Positions 62,695 to 64,000 of a stretch of DNA of 64,000 nt are shown one piece after another (position 1 is the first letter of the stretch; every line of letters starts with the position of its first letter). Below the pieces are notes generated by a model. It saw only the letters and a list, made by a program, of their open reading frames with translations. It did no database searches and was not told the origin of the DNA. Source of the DNA: JANMOK01 sp031415055 (GTDB lineage: Bacteria; Pseudomonadota; Alphaproteobacteria; Rhodobacterales; Rhodobacteraceae); the NCBI GenBank assembly GCA_031415055.1, contig JANOQZ010000036.1, positions 10,553 through 74,552 on the forward strand. Direction: 5' to 3'. A program made the position numbers and the translations under genes.

Positions 62695-64000
62695 TTTCCT
62701 TACCCACGCCCGCGTTGTCATCATCGGCGGCGGTGTTGTTGGTGTATCCGCGTTGTATCACCTTGCCAAAGCCGGCTGGAGCGATTGCGTGCTTTTGGAA
62801 GCCAACGAGCTGACATCCGGCTCCACCTGGCACGCGGCAGGCAATGTGCCCACCTTCTCGACAAGCTGGTCGCTGATGAACATGCAGCGTTATTCGGCGG
62901 AACTGTATCGCGGTCTGGCAAACGCCGTCGGTTACCCGATGAACTATCACGTCACTGGTTCGCTCCGGCTGGCGCACACGAAAGAACGCATGCAAGAATT
63001 CGCCCGGGCCAAGGGCATGGGGCGCTATCAGGGTATGGAAATCGACCTGCTGGCCCCAAGCGAGATCAAGGACAAATACCCGTTCCTCGAATTGCACGAC
63101 CTGCAAGGTGCGCTTTATGACCCCGATGACGGCGACATCGACCCAGCGCAACTGACCCAAGCCCTTGCCAAAGGCGCGCGCGACCTTGGCGCAACAATCC
63201 TGCGCCATACGCCTGCTACCGGCGTTTCGCGCGATAAGAATGACTGGATTATCCACACGCCGAAAGGCGATATCCGCTGCGAAAAAGTGGTCAACGCGGC
63301 GGGGTATCGGGCGCAACAGGTTGGTGAATGGTTCAAACCCTTTGGCGGCCGCACCGTGCCGATGGTGGTGATGAGCCATCAATATCTGCTGACCGATGAA
63401 ATCCCGGAGCTGGCGGCATGGACCCGCGAAACCGGCCACAAACTGCCCCTGCTGCGCGATGTGGATTCCTCCTACTACCTGCGCCAAGAAAAGAACGGCC
63501 TCAACCTCGGCCCCTACGAGAAAAACTGCCGCGCCCATTGGGCCTCGCCAGATGATCCCATGCCCGATGATTTTGCCTTTCAGCTGTTCCCCGATGATCT
63601 GGAAAGGCTGGAATGGTACGTCGAAGACGCCATGCAGCGCGTGCCTTTGCTGGCCAAGGCCGGCATATCCAAGATCATCAACGGCCCGATCCCCTATACC
63701 CCGGACGGCAACCCTTTGATCGGACCAATGCCCGGCGTGCGCAACGCTTATGAGGCCTGCGTTTTCACCTTTGGCATCGCCCAAGCCGGTGGTGCGGGCA
63801 AGGTGCTGGCCGAATGGGTGACAGCAGGTGCCACCGAATGGGACATGTGGTCGTGTGACCCGCGCCGCTTCACGGGTTTTGTTGACCATGATTACTGCGT
63901 GGCCAAGGGCCGCGAGGTCTATGGCAACGAATACGCGACGGCCTTCCCTCGCCACGAATGGCCGGAGGGGCGGGACCGGAAACTGTCGCCGGTGCATGAC
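62687..64000 (+). CDS. FAD-dependent dimethylglycine/sarcosine dehydrogenase-like oxidoreductase, truncated by window end
   Basis: The visible 438 codons have no stop. The N-terminal FAD motif VVIIGGGVVGVSALYHLAKAG is followed by GSTWHAAGN, where H49 matches the histidine that carries covalent FAD in dimethylglycine and sarcosine dehydrogenases. The FAO (FAD-dependent oxidoreductase central) domain begins near residue 370 (CDPRRFTGFVDHDYCVAKGREVYGNEY). The family normally continues with a GcvT-type folate-binding domain to about 810 residues. The gene overlaps the second GFA gene. Substrate is probably an N-methylated glycine or related compound. Confidence 0.87.
   Translation, partial: MADFLTHARVVIIGGGVVGVSALYHLAKAGWSDCVLLEANELTSGSTWHAAGNVPTFSTSWSLMNMQRYSAELYRGLANAVGYPMNYHVTGSLRLAHTKERMQEFARAKGMGRYQGMEIDLLAPSEIKDKYPFLELHDLQGALYDPDDGDIDPAQLTQALAKGARDLGATILRHTPATGVSRDKNDWIIHTPKGDIRCEKVVNAAGYRAQQVGEWFKPFGGRTVPMVVMSHQYLLTDEIPELAAWTRETGHKLPLLRDVDSSYYLRQEKNGLNLGPYEKNCRAHWASPDDPMPDDFAFQLFPDDLERLEWYVEDAMQRVPLLAKAGISKIINGPIPYTPDGNPLIGPMPGVRNAYEACVFTFGIAQAGGAGKVLAEWVTAGATEWDMWSCDPRRFTGFVDHDYCVAKGREVYGNEYATAFPRHEWPEGRDRKLSPVHD

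Noticed and set aside
62636..63997. 453-codon frame on the minus strand
   Set aside because: Antisense to the FAD-dependent dehydrogenase-like gene, which has clear FAD and domain motifs.
1..64000. CRISPR array, insertion sequence or prophage
   Set aside because: No regular spaced repeats, transposase, integrase or phage structural gene was seen anywhere in the window.

Overview
The window reads as chromosomal DNA of a marine alphaproteobacterium, most likely a member of the Rhodobacterales (roseobacter-like). The evidence is a DMSP lyase of the DddP type, the CtrA-phosphorelay phosphotransferase ChpT next to a DUF3553 gene, a Fur/Mur-type regulator without the usual CxxC pair next to a DMT exporter and enolase, a plant-type (class II) DAHP synthase, ornithine-lipid genes olsBA, and a LuxR/LuxI pair. 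There is no rRNA gene, so genus cannot be fixed. Genes are packed tightly: many same-strand neighbours overlap by 1-4 nt, and many convergent pairs overlap at their 3' ends.

Layout. 0.1-4.3 kb: apparent operon dddP - ROK sugar kinase - inositol-phosphatase-like enzyme - cytochrome P450. 4.3-10.9 kb: M20 amidohydrolase, mazG, an orphan iron-type binding protein, fur/mur, DMT transporter, eno, ThiE-like protein. 10.8-19.8 kb: olsBA, DUF3553/chpT divergent pair, gamma-carbonic anhydrase-gmk-yicC, a PAS protein with CtrA-like boxes upstream, class II DAHP synthase-serB, and a GlxA-type AraC regulator. 19.8-23.9 kb: PQQ sugar dehydrogenase, a 760-bp AT-rich gap with strong hairpins, then a quorum-sensing locus (XRE regulator, luxR, luxI, small ORF). 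23.9-32.8 kb: glycogen operon glgBCAX-pgm.

33-47.4 kb is a large carbohydrate region. An SgcQ(BtpA)-like TIM barrel, an SgcX-like M42 metallo-hydrolase and an FGGY kinase face a complete sugar ABC importer (two permeases, Tat-exported binding protein, UgpC-type ATPase), followed by an SGNH hydrolase. A YefM-YoeB toxin-antitoxin module with its TGTACA operator sits in opposite orientation inside the importer operon. Next come an amidohydrolase-type lactonase, an aldo/keto reductase, a FucU mutarotase and a PfkB kinase, which look like an L-fucose or related sugar module lacking its later steps. This sgcQX-FGGY-ABC assembly is the best candidate here for an uncharacterised catabolic system.

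47.4-64 kb is mostly housekeeping: K+/H+ antiporter, tRNA-Leu(CAA), zinc metalloprotease, YqaA-DsbB, HNH nuclease, carboxylesterase, AlkA-like glycosylase, cobK-cbiD and cobB with an MFS transporter, an NDUFAF6-like protein, cimA, cysS. A palindromic element able to form alternative hairpins lies between cysS and cimA. The window ends in two tandem GFA-family genes overlapping a dimethylglycine/sarcosine-dehydrogenase-like gene that runs off the edge, which suggests methylamine-type demethylation linked to formaldehyde handling.

All functions are inferred from reading the proteins and motifs; no database search was run.
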